This document shows, one piece after another, positions 1-6,114 of a stretch of DNA of 13,881 nucleotides. Both the position numbers and the translations under genes were made by a program. How positions within the stretch are numbered: position 1 is the stretch's first letter; every line of letters starts with the position of its first letter. This stretch comes from Acholeplasmataceae bacterium (GTDB taxonomy: Bacteria; Bacillota_I; Bacilli_A; Acholeplasmatales; Acholeplasmataceae). Under the pieces are notes generated by a model. It was not told the origin of the DNA, searched no databases, and saw only the letters and a list, made by a program, of their open reading frames with translations. The DNA is taken from assembly GCA_016934175.1 (NCBI GenBank), contig JAFGTI010000084.1:1-13881 (forward strand), in the 5' to 3' direction.

Positions 1-5
1 CTCCT
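1..5 (-). promoter_or_regulatory. ribosome binding site of the next minus-strand gene
   Basis: Read on the minus strand, the first five bases are AGGAG, preceded by an AT-rich stretch. This is the usual Shine-Dalgarno core here, so another minus-strand gene probably begins just outside the window, directly downstream of glpP. In Firmicutes the neighbours of glpP are often glycerol genes (glpF, glpK, glpD), but the coding part is not visible and its identity is inference. Confidence 0.6.
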
Positions 6-13
6 ATAATATT

Positions 14-46
14 GAAAAGAGAAAAAACATGATTTGTTCTTTCTCT
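14..46 (-). promoter_or_regulatory. hairpin plus U-run after glpP; candidate GlpP-responsive terminator/leader
   Basis: In minus-strand RNA, positions 46-35 pair with 29-18 in a 12-bp stem (one G-U pair, 5-nt loop), followed by UUU and then C. It looks like a weak, A/U-rich intrinsic terminator ending about 10 nt before the AGGAG of the next gene. An upstream segment (61-54) can pair over 8 bp with 22-15, which would break the hairpin, as an antiterminator would. GlpP proteins are known to antiterminate in leaders of glycerol genes. Its action here is inference, and the low-complexity sequence makes chance pairing possible. Confidence 0.4.
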
Positions 47-73
47 CTCTTAGTCTCTTTTTTGATTAACATG

Positions 74-616
74 TTAAATCCATAGTTCTGTTTTACTTGA
101 GGTAACTGCAATTGCACCGGCTTTTAAGCAATGTTCAATATCAGTTTTTGTTGCGATGAGTCCACCCATTAAGATATGTGCGTTGAGTTCACGTTGAATT
201 CTAGGTAGTATTTCATAAGATGTTGCTGGAAGAATTTCAACGTATTCAGGATTAAGTTTTCGATTAATTTCTAAGCTTTGTTCAAGTGATAAACTATCTT
301 TTAAAAAGAAGCGGAAGATACCAATAACTTTTCTTTTTTTGCAAATCTCAATCACTTTTGGTTTACTTGAAATAATTCCATCAACCTTGAGCACTTGAAT
401 CAAGTAAATTGCACCATATTCATCTGCATTCAATCCTTTGATTAATTCGGAATGAATTAAAACTTTTTTCTTGTTATCTCGCATGATTTGGATGAGTTCT
501 GGAAGTTGTGCAAGTTGGAAGTTCATAAGAATACCATAGGTTAGGGGAAGCGATAGAAATTTTTTTAAATCTTGATGATTGCTAATGGCTGGGATGACGT
601 GTTGATTTCCAAACAT
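74..616 (-). CDS. glpP: GlpP-type glycerol-3-phosphate-responsive antiterminator
   Basis: A 180-residue cytosolic protein of the GlpP family, which binds leader RNA of glycerol catabolism genes and, with glycerol-3-phosphate, prevents early termination. It is full length (usual size about 180-190) and shows the family's TIM-barrel-like landmarks: IPAI (8-11), the H55 strand followed by ELIKGL (57-62), DEYG (65-68), DGIISS (79-84), EILP (127-130), GGLI (151-154, phosphate-loop-like) and AGAIAVTSS (166-174), ending in a conserved Leu-Trp. The ATG at 616 has an AAAGGAG site 8 nt upstream. It has its own consensus promoter and sits just upstream of a further minus-strand gene starting beyond the window edge, its likely target or operon partner. 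Family assignment is firm; the target genes are inferred. Confidence 0.92.
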   Translation of the reverse strand: MFGNQHVIPAISNHQDLKKFLSLPLTYGILMNFQLAQLPELIQIMRDNKKKVLIHSELIKGLNADEYGAIYLIQVLKVDGIISSKPKVIEICKKRKVIGIFRFFLKDSLSLEQSLEINRKLNPEYVEILPATSYEILPRIQRELNAHILMGGLIATKTDIEHCLKAGAIAVTSSKTELWI

Positions 617-718
617 AGGACACTCCTTTATAAAATAAATAGCAAAGTAAAAAATGCGTCCATAGATCCATTTTTTTCTTCGCTCATTTTCTCTTATGAT
701 CTTAAATTTTACAATATT

Positions 719-747
719 ATTATATGTTTTTATTGACAGATTGTCAA
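719..747 (-). promoter_or_regulatory. consensus sigma-A promoter of glpP
   Basis: On the minus strand TTGACA (747-742) and TATAAT (724-719) are both perfect hexamers separated by exactly 17 bases. The start of transcription would be near 712, giving a leader of about 95 nt before glpP. The -35 box forms one arm of a perfect 6-bp palindrome (733-738 and 742-747 around a 3-base centre). This could be an operator, or a weak hairpin ending yolD transcription, since TAAAAA follows it. Confidence 0.85.
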
Positions 748-753
748 GAAGTG

Positions 754-1092
754 CTAGTAATCAATAAGATTGATATCAAGAATTTGATCTGCAGATAAAA
801 AATATCGACCTTCAAGGACAATTTTTCGCTTTATCCAATCAAGTTTTATAATGCGCCCAGACATGGTTTTTGTGTAACCATCTTCAAAATAATGGATTGA
901 AATTTCATACTGTTTCATCAAAGCTATTTGAAGCTTTCGATTTAATTCATCAAGTTGGTCGTCTGATAGTATGGGGCGTTCAGACTTGCCTAATCGATAT
1001 CGCAACTCTTTTAAAAGTGAATGATAACCAACTAGAGCGTCAAAAGGTGCCCATTTAATGATGCCACGATCGTGGTAAATGGAATTAGCCAT
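754..1092 (-). CDS. YolD-like protein, partner of the Y-family polymerase
   Basis: A 112-residue protein with the N-terminal YolD-family signature DRGIIKW (residues 8-14), followed by a helical middle and a basic beta-rich C-terminal half. Proteins of this family are encoded beside UvrX/YqjW-type Y-family polymerases in Gram-positive bacteria and have been proposed to act like UmuD, as a small accessory subunit for translesion synthesis; the biochemistry is not well settled. The start is taken as the ATG at 1092 because GGAGG lies 5 nt upstream. A TTG at 1104 in the same frame would overlap that site. The reading frame overlaps the polymerase 3' end by 8 bases, so the two are translationally coupled. 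It ends in TAG. Confidence 0.85.
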   Translation of the reverse strand: MANSIYHDRGIIKWAPFDALVGYHSLLKELRYRLGKSERPILSDDQLDELNRKLQIALMKQYEISIHYFEDGYTKTMSGRIIKLDWIKRKIVLEGRYFLSADQILDINLIDY

Positions 1093-2356
1093 GGTGACCT
1101 CCAATCATGCGATTACGCGCTTTAATCGTTGATTTTTCGAGTTCGCTCGATGCGCGATTCACACTGTTTCGACCATATTTCATGCGGATTTCATCAAGTG
1201 CATAACCAAGTTCATTCTCTTTATCGATTCGCACACTATCTTCAAAAAGCGAAAACTGATAAACAGATTGTTTTGATAAATTTGACACACTAATATGTAC
1301 ACGACGAATCGGTTCATCTTCATAATTTTGGTGGAATAAATAAAGACAATAATCATAAATCACAGAAGCATTAGAAGTTGGATAGTCCAAGGTGATTTGT
1401 TTACCGAATCCACCACCCACTGATTTGCTATAACTTATACCAAAATGAATGGTTCTGCCTACATAGTGCCCCATCCGTAAGCGTCTTGAAATATCATCCG
1501 CCATTTCACGAATGATTAAAAATATGTCTGGTGGAAGATAGTCAGAAAAAAGCATTTGTCCATTGCCAATGCTTGCTTGGTGAACACGTGAATTGGCATT
1601 CCTTTTTTCACCAATCACACTCATGTCAATCCCATGTGTGTGATAATAAAGTTCTTCACCAAGAATACCGAAAAGTCGTTTAAGAGTCTCTAAATTATAG
1701 TGAGCGATATCACCAATCGTTTTAATACCTAATCGGTTTAATCGTTTTTCCATGCGATGCCCAATTCCCCACATTTCACTTAGAGGTTCAATCGGCCAAA
1801 GTTTATGTGGAATATCTTCATAATTCCAATGGGCGATAAAGTTAGGTGATTTTTTAGATTCGATATCAAGTGCAAGCTTGGCAATCAACATGTTTGGTCC
1901 AATGCCACAAGTTGCGTATAATTTTACTTCATCGCGAATTTTAGCGAGAATGAGTTCAGCTAATTCATCCGCGCTTTTTTTATAATATGATAAATAGGAT
2001 GTTACATTTAAAAAGGCCTCATCCACAGAATAGATGAACAAATCATCTTCAGAAACGAATGATAAATAGATCTCAATGACACGAGTTGAAAATTCAAGAT
2101 AAGTCGCCATTCTTGGCTTGGCAAAAATAATCCTTGGGTCATTGGGAAGTTCGAAGATTCGACAGCGACTTGGAACACCGTGCATCTTTAAAAAAGGTGA
2201 GACAGCTAAGACAATTGTTCCATTGCCACGCGACTTATCAGCAACCACTAATGGCGTTGTAAAGGGGTCTAATCCCAAAAGTGCACACTCAACGGATGCA
2301 TAGAAACTTTTTAAATCGATGCATAAAATATGATGATGAAGTTTATATTGTTCCAT
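1085..2356 (-). CDS. Y-family DNA polymerase (UvrX/YqjW/UmuC-like translesion polymerase)
   Basis: A 423-residue error-prone polymerase that copies past damaged template bases. Catalytic motifs are visible: DLKSFYASVE with Asp14 near the N-terminus and SVDEAF with Asp112-Glu113. A helix-hairpin-helix region covers about 195-218 (MWGIGHRMEKRL and following). QFSLF at 367-371 fits the pentapeptide for binding the sliding clamp. The C-terminal stretch GRNSVNRASS and the end IGGHHG match the UvrX/YqjW branch rather than classical DinB. The ATG at 2356 is chosen because AAGGGGGAG precedes it by 5 nt; a GTG 21 bases upstream would lie before that site. It is first in a two-gene operon with the YolD-like gene. 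I saw no CGAAC-N4-GTTCG type SOS box upstream, so damage induction is not shown. Confidence 0.9.
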   Translation of the reverse strand: MEQYKLHHHILCIDLKSFYASVECALLGLDPFTTPLVVADKSRGNGTIVLAVSPFLKMHGVPSRCRIFELPNDPRIIFAKPRMATYLEFSTRVIEIYLSFVSEDDLFIYSVDEAFLNVTSYLSYYKKSADELAELILAKIRDEVKLYATCGIGPNMLIAKLALDIESKKSPNFIAHWNYEDIPHKLWPIEPLSEMWGIGHRMEKRLNRLGIKTIGDIAHYNLETLKRLFGILGEELYYHTHGIDMSVIGEKRNANSRVHQASIGNGQMLFSDYLPPDIFLIIREMADDISRRLRMGHYVGRTIHFGISYSKSVGGGFGKQITLDYPTSNASVIYDYCLYLFHQNYEDEPIRRVHISVSNLSKQSVYQFSLFEDSVRIDKENELGYALDEIRMKYGRNSVNRASSELEKSTIKARNRMIGGHHG

Positions 2357-2379
2357 GAAGACTCCCCCTTTGTGCACCC

Positions 2380-2388
2380 ATTATATCA
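2380..2388 (-). promoter_or_regulatory. extended -10 promoter of the polymerase/YolD operon
   Basis: On the minus strand TGATATAAT (2388-2380) is a perfect TGN-TATAAT extended -10 element. No good -35 box lies 17-18 bases upstream, which extended -10 promoters do not need. Transcription would start near 2373, leaving a leader of under 20 nt that carries the ribosome binding site. Confidence 0.6.
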
Positions 2389-2489
2389 AGGAATTTTCAA
2401 AAGAGAAGATGATGAAAGTTGTTTTCAGAATGAAAGTGTTATCAGTAAAATATGGCATTTATTTACATTATAAAAAACAAATTTTAGGT

Positions 2490-2521
2490 AAAAAAAAGGC
2501 ACCTCTTTACGAAGCGCTTTT
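2490..2521 (-). terminator. probable intrinsic terminator after rluF
   Basis: On the minus strand AAAAGCGCU (2521-2513) can pair with GGUGCCUUUU (2503-2494) with one bulged C, followed by more U residues to 2490. The stem contains the last codons of rluF and its loop holds the TAA. The stem is imperfect, so this is a moderate call supported mainly by the U-run and position. Confidence 0.45.
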
Positions 2522-3208
2522 CAAGATTTCAAATAGTTTTTTCTCTTCAATTTTTGTTAATGGACGATATTTTCCAGTTGGGATATCCAGATGGATGTGC
2601 ATAATCCGAATGCGCTTAAGTGACAAAACGTTGTAACCAAAATAAGCACACATGCGTCTGATTTGTCGATTTAAACCTTCAGTCAAAATGATTTTAAATG
2701 TTTTTAAATCAACTTTTTTAACAATACATGGACGTGTTACGGTATTTAAAATCGGAACGCCTGCAGCCATTTGATCACAAAATATTTTTGTAACAGGTCG
2801 ATCAACAGTGACGAGATATTCTTTTTCATGTGCATTTTCTGCACGTAATATTTGATTGACGATATCACCATCATTCGTTAATAGAATAAGTCCTTCACTA
2901 TCTTTGTCGAGTCTTCCAATGTGAAAAATACGTTCAGGATAATGGATGTAATCAATCATGTTACCTTTTATTTTCGTGTCAGTTGTTGACGTAATACCAA
3001 TGGGTTTATTAAAAGCCAAATAAACTCGTTTTTGAAGGTTAGTTAAAGGCTTACCATCGACAGTCACAATACTTATGTCTTCAACCTGAGAACCTAATAA
3101 GGCAATTTGCCCATCAATTTTAACACGATTTTCTAGGATAAGACGATCCGCTTCACGACGTGAACAAAAGCCAGACTCACTTAAATATTTATTAATTCGT
3201 GTTGCCAT
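2507..3208 (-). CDS. rluF: 23S rRNA pseudouridine synthase, RluF type
   Basis: A 233-residue RsuA/RluB/RluE/RluF-family enzyme that isomerises uridine to pseudouridine in rRNA. An N-terminal S4 RNA-binding domain (about 3-60, RINKYLSESGFCSRREADRL region) is followed by the synthase domain. The catalytic aspartate is Asp101 in GRLDKDSEGL, and NRQIRRM (about 181-187) is the second family motif. The phrase KGNMIDY and the HEKEYLVTVD strand match RluF, which in E. coli modifies 23S positions 2604/2605; the exact target here is inferred. The ATG at 3208 follows the cyclophilin stop by only 2 bases and has no clear Shine-Dalgarno site, so translation probably depends on reinitiation after the upstream gene. 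Confidence 0.88.
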   Translation of the reverse strand: MATRINKYLSESGFCSRREADRLILENRVKIDGQIALLGSQVEDISIVTVDGKPLTNLQKRVYLAFNKPIGITSTTDTKIKGNMIDYIHYPERIFHIGRLDKDSEGLILLTNDGDIVNQILRAENAHEKEYLVTVDRPVTKIFCDQMAAGVPILNTVTRPCIVKKVDLKTFKIILTEGLNRQIRRMCAYFGYNVLSLKRIRIMHIHLDIPTGKYRPLTKIEEKKLFEILKSAS

Positions 3209-3210
3209 GC

Positions 3211-3735
3211 TTACAAGAAAATTGGTGCATCATAAGTCTGTCCCTTAAGATCAACCGTCATGCTTTCAATGATGATATCTTCATATGGACGATCACTTAC
3301 ATCTCTTTTAGCTGCTGCTATGCTATCAACAACTTCAATACCTGAGGTAACGACTCCGAAAGAAGCATATTGACGATCAAGATGTGGTGCATTTTGATGC
3401 ATAATAAAAAATTGAGTCGTTTGCGAATTAGGATTGCTTGTTCTAGCCATCGAGATTACACCACGTGTATGCATGAGTGGGTTCTCAAATCCATTTAATG
3501 TGAATTCACCACGAATGGGTTTAACGGATGATCCACCACCACCTTGAATCATGAAACCGGGAATAATTCGGTGGAAAATAAGACCTTCATAATAATTATT
3601 TTGAATGTGGTGAATAAAGTTGTTCACCGTATTAGGTGCAACCCTTGGAAATAGTTCAATGGTTATTGTTCCATAGTTTTTTACTTTTAGTGTGACAACA
3701 GGGTTTTTTTCATCCCTGAATATTTGATAATTCAT
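3211..3735 (-). CDS. cyclophilin-type peptidyl-prolyl cis-trans isomerase
   Basis: A 174-residue single-domain cyclophilin that speeds cis-trans isomerisation of prolyl bonds during protein folding. There is no signal peptide, so it acts in the cytosol. Active-site residues in order: Arg56 in FHRIIPGF, Phe61, Met62 and Gln64 of the FMIQGG segment, the QFFI strand (108-111) and His118. The position of the cyclosporin-contacting tryptophan holds another residue, as in many bacterial cyclophilins. The ATG at 3735 has AAAGGAG 8 nt upstream. The next gene, rluF, begins 2 bases after the stop, so they form an operon. Only a terminator-bearing gap of about 40 bases separates it from the membrane gene upstream, with no obvious promoter there, so read-through or a promoter inside that gene must feed it. 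Confidence 0.93.
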   Translation of the reverse strand: MNYQIFRDEKNPVVTLKVKNYGTITIELFPRVAPNTVNNFIHHIQNNYYEGLIFHRIIPGFMIQGGGGSSVKPIRGEFTLNGFENPLMHTRGVISMARTSNPNSQTTQFFIMHQNAPHLDRQYASFGVVTSGIEVVDSIAAAKRDVSDRPYEDIIIESMTVDLKGQTYDAPIFL

Positions 3736-3762
3736 TATGTATTCTCCTTTTGTATTTTCATG

Positions 3763-3780
3763 AAAAAAGGCTTTCGCCTT
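3763..3780 (-). terminator. intrinsic terminator of the six-TM protein gene
   Basis: On the minus strand AAGGC GAAA GCCTT forms a short stem closed by a GNRA tetraloop and followed by six U residues. The TAA stop codon of the gene at 3779 overlaps the base of the stem. The short stem suggests partial read-through into the cyclophilin gene. Confidence 0.75.
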
Positions 3781-4453
3781 AGTTCACATATGGTCTTTCA
3801 TCTTCTGGTTCTTCAATCTTTTTATGTTTCTTTTGATCACTTGGTAATTGATCAGTGACTCCAGATTCAATTCCTTTATCTTGTGTGGCATTGATTGATT
3901 TTGAATAATCACGATACTTTTGATAACCACCATAACCATCAACACCTAAATAAACAGAACCTAATATCGCGATAATAAGTAAGAATAGGCCAACAGTTCC
4001 ATAATCAAAATTAGGAACTACCGCGATAATGACACCAATCGTTAATGCAGCAATGTGCATCCAAAATTTAGGGACTTCAGTTTTTTCACCAAGAAAAACT
4101 ACTGAATTAAAAAATACCAGTCCTCGAACATAAAAAACAAATGTCAATGAATAACGATACACACTTGACCAAACAGGTTCAGTTGATAAATCTCTGGTAA
4201 GTGCAACATAAATAATGGCGATACCAAGTAATGTATCAAAAATAATTTCAATCAAGTTAATCGTCCGCAAAGCCTCTTTTGACAGTGTTTTCATCAGTGG
4301 TATCACGCGAAGGAGAGAAAAGAGTACAATTGCAACCCCAGTAATCGTATAAACGACTTCATCTGCAAATGCCATGTAAATACCAACACCCAATAGTAGT
4401 GCAGCTAAAACAAATTTTAAAATCCAACCATATCCATACGCTTTAGATTTCAT
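3779..4453 (-). CDS. six-TM integral membrane protein of unknown function
   Basis: I do not recognise this 224-residue protein with confidence. Six hydrophobic segments are visible at about 10-29, 33-50, 66-85, 101-121, 132-148 and 152-170. After the last comes a Gly/Tyr-rich turn (YLGVDGYGGYQKYRDY) and a 40-residue highly charged C-terminal tail rich in Lys, Glu and Asp, probably cytosolic. The layout of six helices in a small protein resembles the DUF308/HdeD group, but I see no diagnostic motif. The ATG at 4453 has AGAAGGAGG 7 nt upstream. It appears to be transcribed from its own promoter and ends in a hairpin terminator, with cyclophilin and rluF following. Confidence 0.8.
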   Translation of the reverse strand: MKSKAYGYGWILKFVLAALLLGVGIYMAFADEVVYTITGVAIVLFSLLRVIPLMKTLSKEALRTINLIEIIFDTLLGIAIIYVALTRDLSTEPVWSSVYRYSLTFVFYVRGLVFFNSVVFLGEKTEVPKFWMHIAALTIGVIIAVVPNFDYGTVGLFLLIIAILGSVYLGVDGYGGYQKYRDYSKSINATQDKGIESGVTDQLPSDQKKHKKIEEPEDERPYVN

Positions 4454-4477
4454 AAGACATCCTCCTTCTACAGTTGA

Positions 4478-4506
4478 ATTATACTGAAAAATGGCTATTT
4501 ATGCAA
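4478..4506 (-). promoter_or_regulatory. promoter of the six-TM protein gene
   Basis: On the minus strand TTGCAT (4506-4501) and a perfect TATAAT (4483-4478) are separated by 17 bases, giving a leader of about 20 nt before the AGAAGGAGG site. A perfect hairpin-forming palindrome (CTTTGA, 5-base centre, TCAAAG; 4524-4540) lies just upstream of the -35 box and could be an operator. Confidence 0.6.
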
Positions 4507-4523
4507 TAAAATGACGTGCAATA

Positions 4524-4564
4524 CTTTGATTGACTCAAAGCGTCAACAATACGATTAATCAAAG
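4524..4564. repeat. cluster of overlapping short inverted repeats
   Basis: CTTTGA (4524-4529) is repeated in inverse as TCAAAG (4535-4540), and an 8-bp version CTTTGATT/AATCAAAG spans 4524-4564. TTGAC (4530-4534) also pairs with GTCAA (4542-4546). These pairings exclude each other. The cluster sits between the promoter of the six-TM gene and the tRNA region; its function is unknown. Confidence 0.5.
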
Positions 4565-4621
4565 TTGTGATTAAAGATGCATAGAGTTTTAAGTAATATG
4601 ACTTATGATATGACTGATTAT

Positions 4622-4716
4622 GAAGTGATTCAACGTTATTGGATTGACCTGAACTAACTTAAATAATTGGTGGATGAATATAATTTGTTATGCTATAATT
4701 TTAGTTGAATCACTTC
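4622..4716. repeat. perfect 13-bp inverted repeat enclosing the tRNA-Pro promoter
   Basis: GAAGTGATTCAAC (4622-4634) recurs as its exact reverse complement at 4704-4716, 69 bases apart. The right arm ends on the first base of the tRNA and covers the expected transcription start; the promoter lies between the arms. No target-site duplication flanks the pair, so there is no direct sign of transposition. Confidence 0.7.
4692..4699 (+). promoter_or_regulatory. extended -10 promoter of tRNA-Pro
   Basis: TG followed by TATAAT (4694-4699) with only a C between them lies about 16 bases before the tRNA, placing the transcription start near 4706. The region 17 bases upstream (4671-4676) is a poor -35 match. 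A second TATAAT at 4679-4684 lacks a -35 partner. Confidence 0.6.
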
Positions 4717-4792
4717 GGGAAGTGGCTCAGCTTGGTAGAGCGCCTGGTTCGGGACTAGGAGGTCGCAGGTTCAAATCCTGTCTTCCCGACCA
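4716..4792 (+). tRNA. tRNA-Pro (anticodon CGG)
   Basis: A complete 77-nt cloverleaf with an encoded 3' CCA. The acceptor stem CGGGAAG/CTTCCCG is perfect. The D arm is GCTC/GAGC. The anticodon stem is CCTGG/CTAGG with one G-U pair and a 7-base loop, with CGG at 4750-4752 followed by G37. The T arm is GCAGG/CCTGT around TTCAAAT. The C1-G72 pair with A73 and G35-G36 are the bacterial proline identity elements. CGG reads the codon CCG, usually rare in AT-rich genomes, where UGG alone often suffices. A strong terminator follows 9 bases after the CCA, so it is a single-tRNA transcript. Confidence 0.95.
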
Positions 4793-4801
4793 TCAAGAAA
4801 T

Positions 4802-4828
4802 AAAAGCCCAATTGAATGGGCTTTTTTT
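4802..4828 (+). terminator. intrinsic terminator of tRNA-Pro, shared with the converging MFS gene
   Basis: AAAAGCCCA (4802-4810) pairs perfectly with TGGGCTTTT (4817-4825) around a 6-base loop, and a seven-T run (4822-4828) follows. Read on the minus strand the same hairpin is followed by TTTTA, so it can also stop the MFS gene, whose TAA lies in the T-run. Confidence 0.9.
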
Positions 4829-6014
4829 ATATCATTTGATGTTTTCGAATGAGTAAAACTACAGTATATGCTGCAATCAGAAGAATGAATGCAGTAACTG
4901 TTAAAATCGATTTGGTTCCTAAAAACAATGCAAGCGACGTCATGATAAGGCCACTCGCAATTTGACCAATACCATCAATTTGACCAAAAGTGGACATGAC
5001 AGTTGCTTTAATGCTTGAAGGGATTTCGCGGGCTTGAATGCTCATATACAGTGGATCTAGACCTTCTCTTGTCATTCGAAAGAAAAAGAATCCAGCCATT
5101 GCGATATAAGCTTGGTTTACATAGGCGAAAACAAATAGTCCAAAGCTCATCATCATGAGTAACATCATAAACCAATGATATGTTTTTAAGCCTTCTGAAA
5201 CATATTTTTTAATAATCCCAAGCATGATAATGCCTAAAATAGCTACAATCATATGCATGATGGAAACAATGTAGATTGAAGGTAACTGACTAAATAATGT
5301 GTCTTTCACTCGATCAAGTATGATGAATTCTTCAAGTCGATCAATACCTTCGCTGAATAAACCAAGTAAAAAGGCAGTCATGACAAATATTTTTAGCAAC
5401 GGATGCTTAAAAATATGTTTGACACCTAATTTAAATTGATGAATCATTGAATGCGTAATCTTATGATGAATTTCACTTTCTTTCATTATAAATACGAGTA
5501 ATATACTCATGATAATAAAGATGAATGCACCAACAAGCATTGGAAGTCTAATATGAATTAAACCCAATAATAAAGCAACAATGATACCACAAATCGTCAT
5601 CCATTTGCTGATGGCATTACCTTTTATATATGTCAATTCAATATCTTGATTATGAGTTTCATCAGAAATCCACGCATCAAGAGCTCCACTGATAAATGTA
5701 TAACCAAATCCCCATACAATCTGAGCAATAAAGATCCATAAAAATTTCAAACTGGATAGTTCAATTAAAAAGCCTATTCCGATGATAAAAAAACCAAGAA
5801 TAACACTAAGTTTTCGTGAATATTTATCGGCAATAATTCCAGTCGGAACTTCAAAAAGAATCACTGCAATCTCTAGTGCGGTTCCAAGTAGAATGAGCTG
5901 ATAAGGGGCCAATTTTGCATAATCGATGCGATAAACAATGGCTGCAGTCATCATCATGGTCATGCCTAAATTGATCATACCTCTTTGCAAAATAAAAAGT
6001 TTTCTTGAATTCAT
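4827..6014 (-). CDS. MFS transporter (major facilitator superfamily)
   Basis: A polytopic membrane protein of 395 residues with the 12-helix MFS pattern in two halves separated by a cytosolic loop near 180-205 (KESEIHHKITHS region). The loop between helices 2 and 3 carries the superfamily's motif A as GIIADKYSRK (59-68), with the expected Gly, Asp and basic residues. MFS proteins of this shape are secondary carriers driven by proton or ion gradients, often drug or metabolite exporters; the substrate cannot be read from the sequence. The start is set at the ATG at 6014, with GTGAGG 6 nt upstream; another ATG one codon earlier leaves only 3 nt. It is preceded by a terminator and has no clear promoter, and it converges on the tRNA. 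Confidence 0.85.
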   Translation of the reverse strand: MNSRKLFILQRGMINLGMTMMMTAAIVYRIDYAKLAPYQLILLGTALEIAVILFEVPTGIIADKYSRKLSVILGFFIIGIGFLIELSSLKFLWIFIAQIVWGFGYTFISGALDAWISDETHNQDIELTYIKGNAISKWMTICGIIVALLLGLIHIRLPMLVGAFIFIIMSILLVFIMKESEIHHKITHSMIHQFKLGVKHIFKHPLLKIFVMTAFLLGLFSEGIDRLEEFIILDRVKDTLFSQLPSIYIVSIMHMIVAILGIIMLGIIKKYVSEGLKTYHWFMMLLMMMSFGLFVFAYVNQAYIAMAGFFFFRMTREGLDPLYMSIQAREIPSSIKATVMSTFGQIDGIGQIASGLIMTSLALFLGTKSILTVTAFILLIAAYTVVLLIRKHQMI

Positions 6015-6051
6015 CATTAACCTCACTTTTTTATTTTACATGAAAAATGAT

Positions 6052-6092
6052 AAAAAAAGAATGCTCATCAAATTTTGATAACGAACATTCTT
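6052..6092 (-). terminator. intrinsic terminator of the ion-channel gene
   Basis: On the minus strand a 10-bp stem (6092-6083 with 6066-6057, one G-U pair), with a smaller AUCAA/UUGAU stem inside, is followed by seven U residues (6058-6052). It lies about 25 bases after the channel stop codon and separates that gene from the MFS gene. Confidence 0.9.
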
Positions 6093-6114
6093 AAATATGA
6101 ATGAATGGATTATA

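Noticed and set aside
870..1058. Plus-strand frame inside the YolD-like gene
   Set aside because: Antisense shadow of a recognised gene, with no ribosome binding site.
2118..2303. Plus-strand frame inside the polymerase gene
   Set aside because: Antisense to conserved polymerase sequence; no family resemblance.
2355..2636. Plus-strand frame of 93 codons over the polymerase-rluF gap
   Set aside because: It runs antisense to the rluF 3' end and the polymerase promoter, and its protein is low in conserved features.
4577..4657. 26-codon plus-strand frame starting MHRVLSNMTYD between the six-TM gene and the tRNA
   Set aside because: It has no ribosome binding site or promoter, and it overlaps the left arm of the 13-bp inverted repeat, which better explains the sequence. 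It could be a remnant, but nothing supports it.
4622..4716. Insertion sequence or miniature transposon bounded by the 13-bp repeat
   Set aside because: No target-site duplication, no transposase remnant and no second copy in the window; kept only as a repeat of unknown role.
4674..4856. 60-codon plus-strand frame across the tRNA
   Set aside because: It translates the tRNA gene and its terminator; such frames are a known false call over tRNAs.
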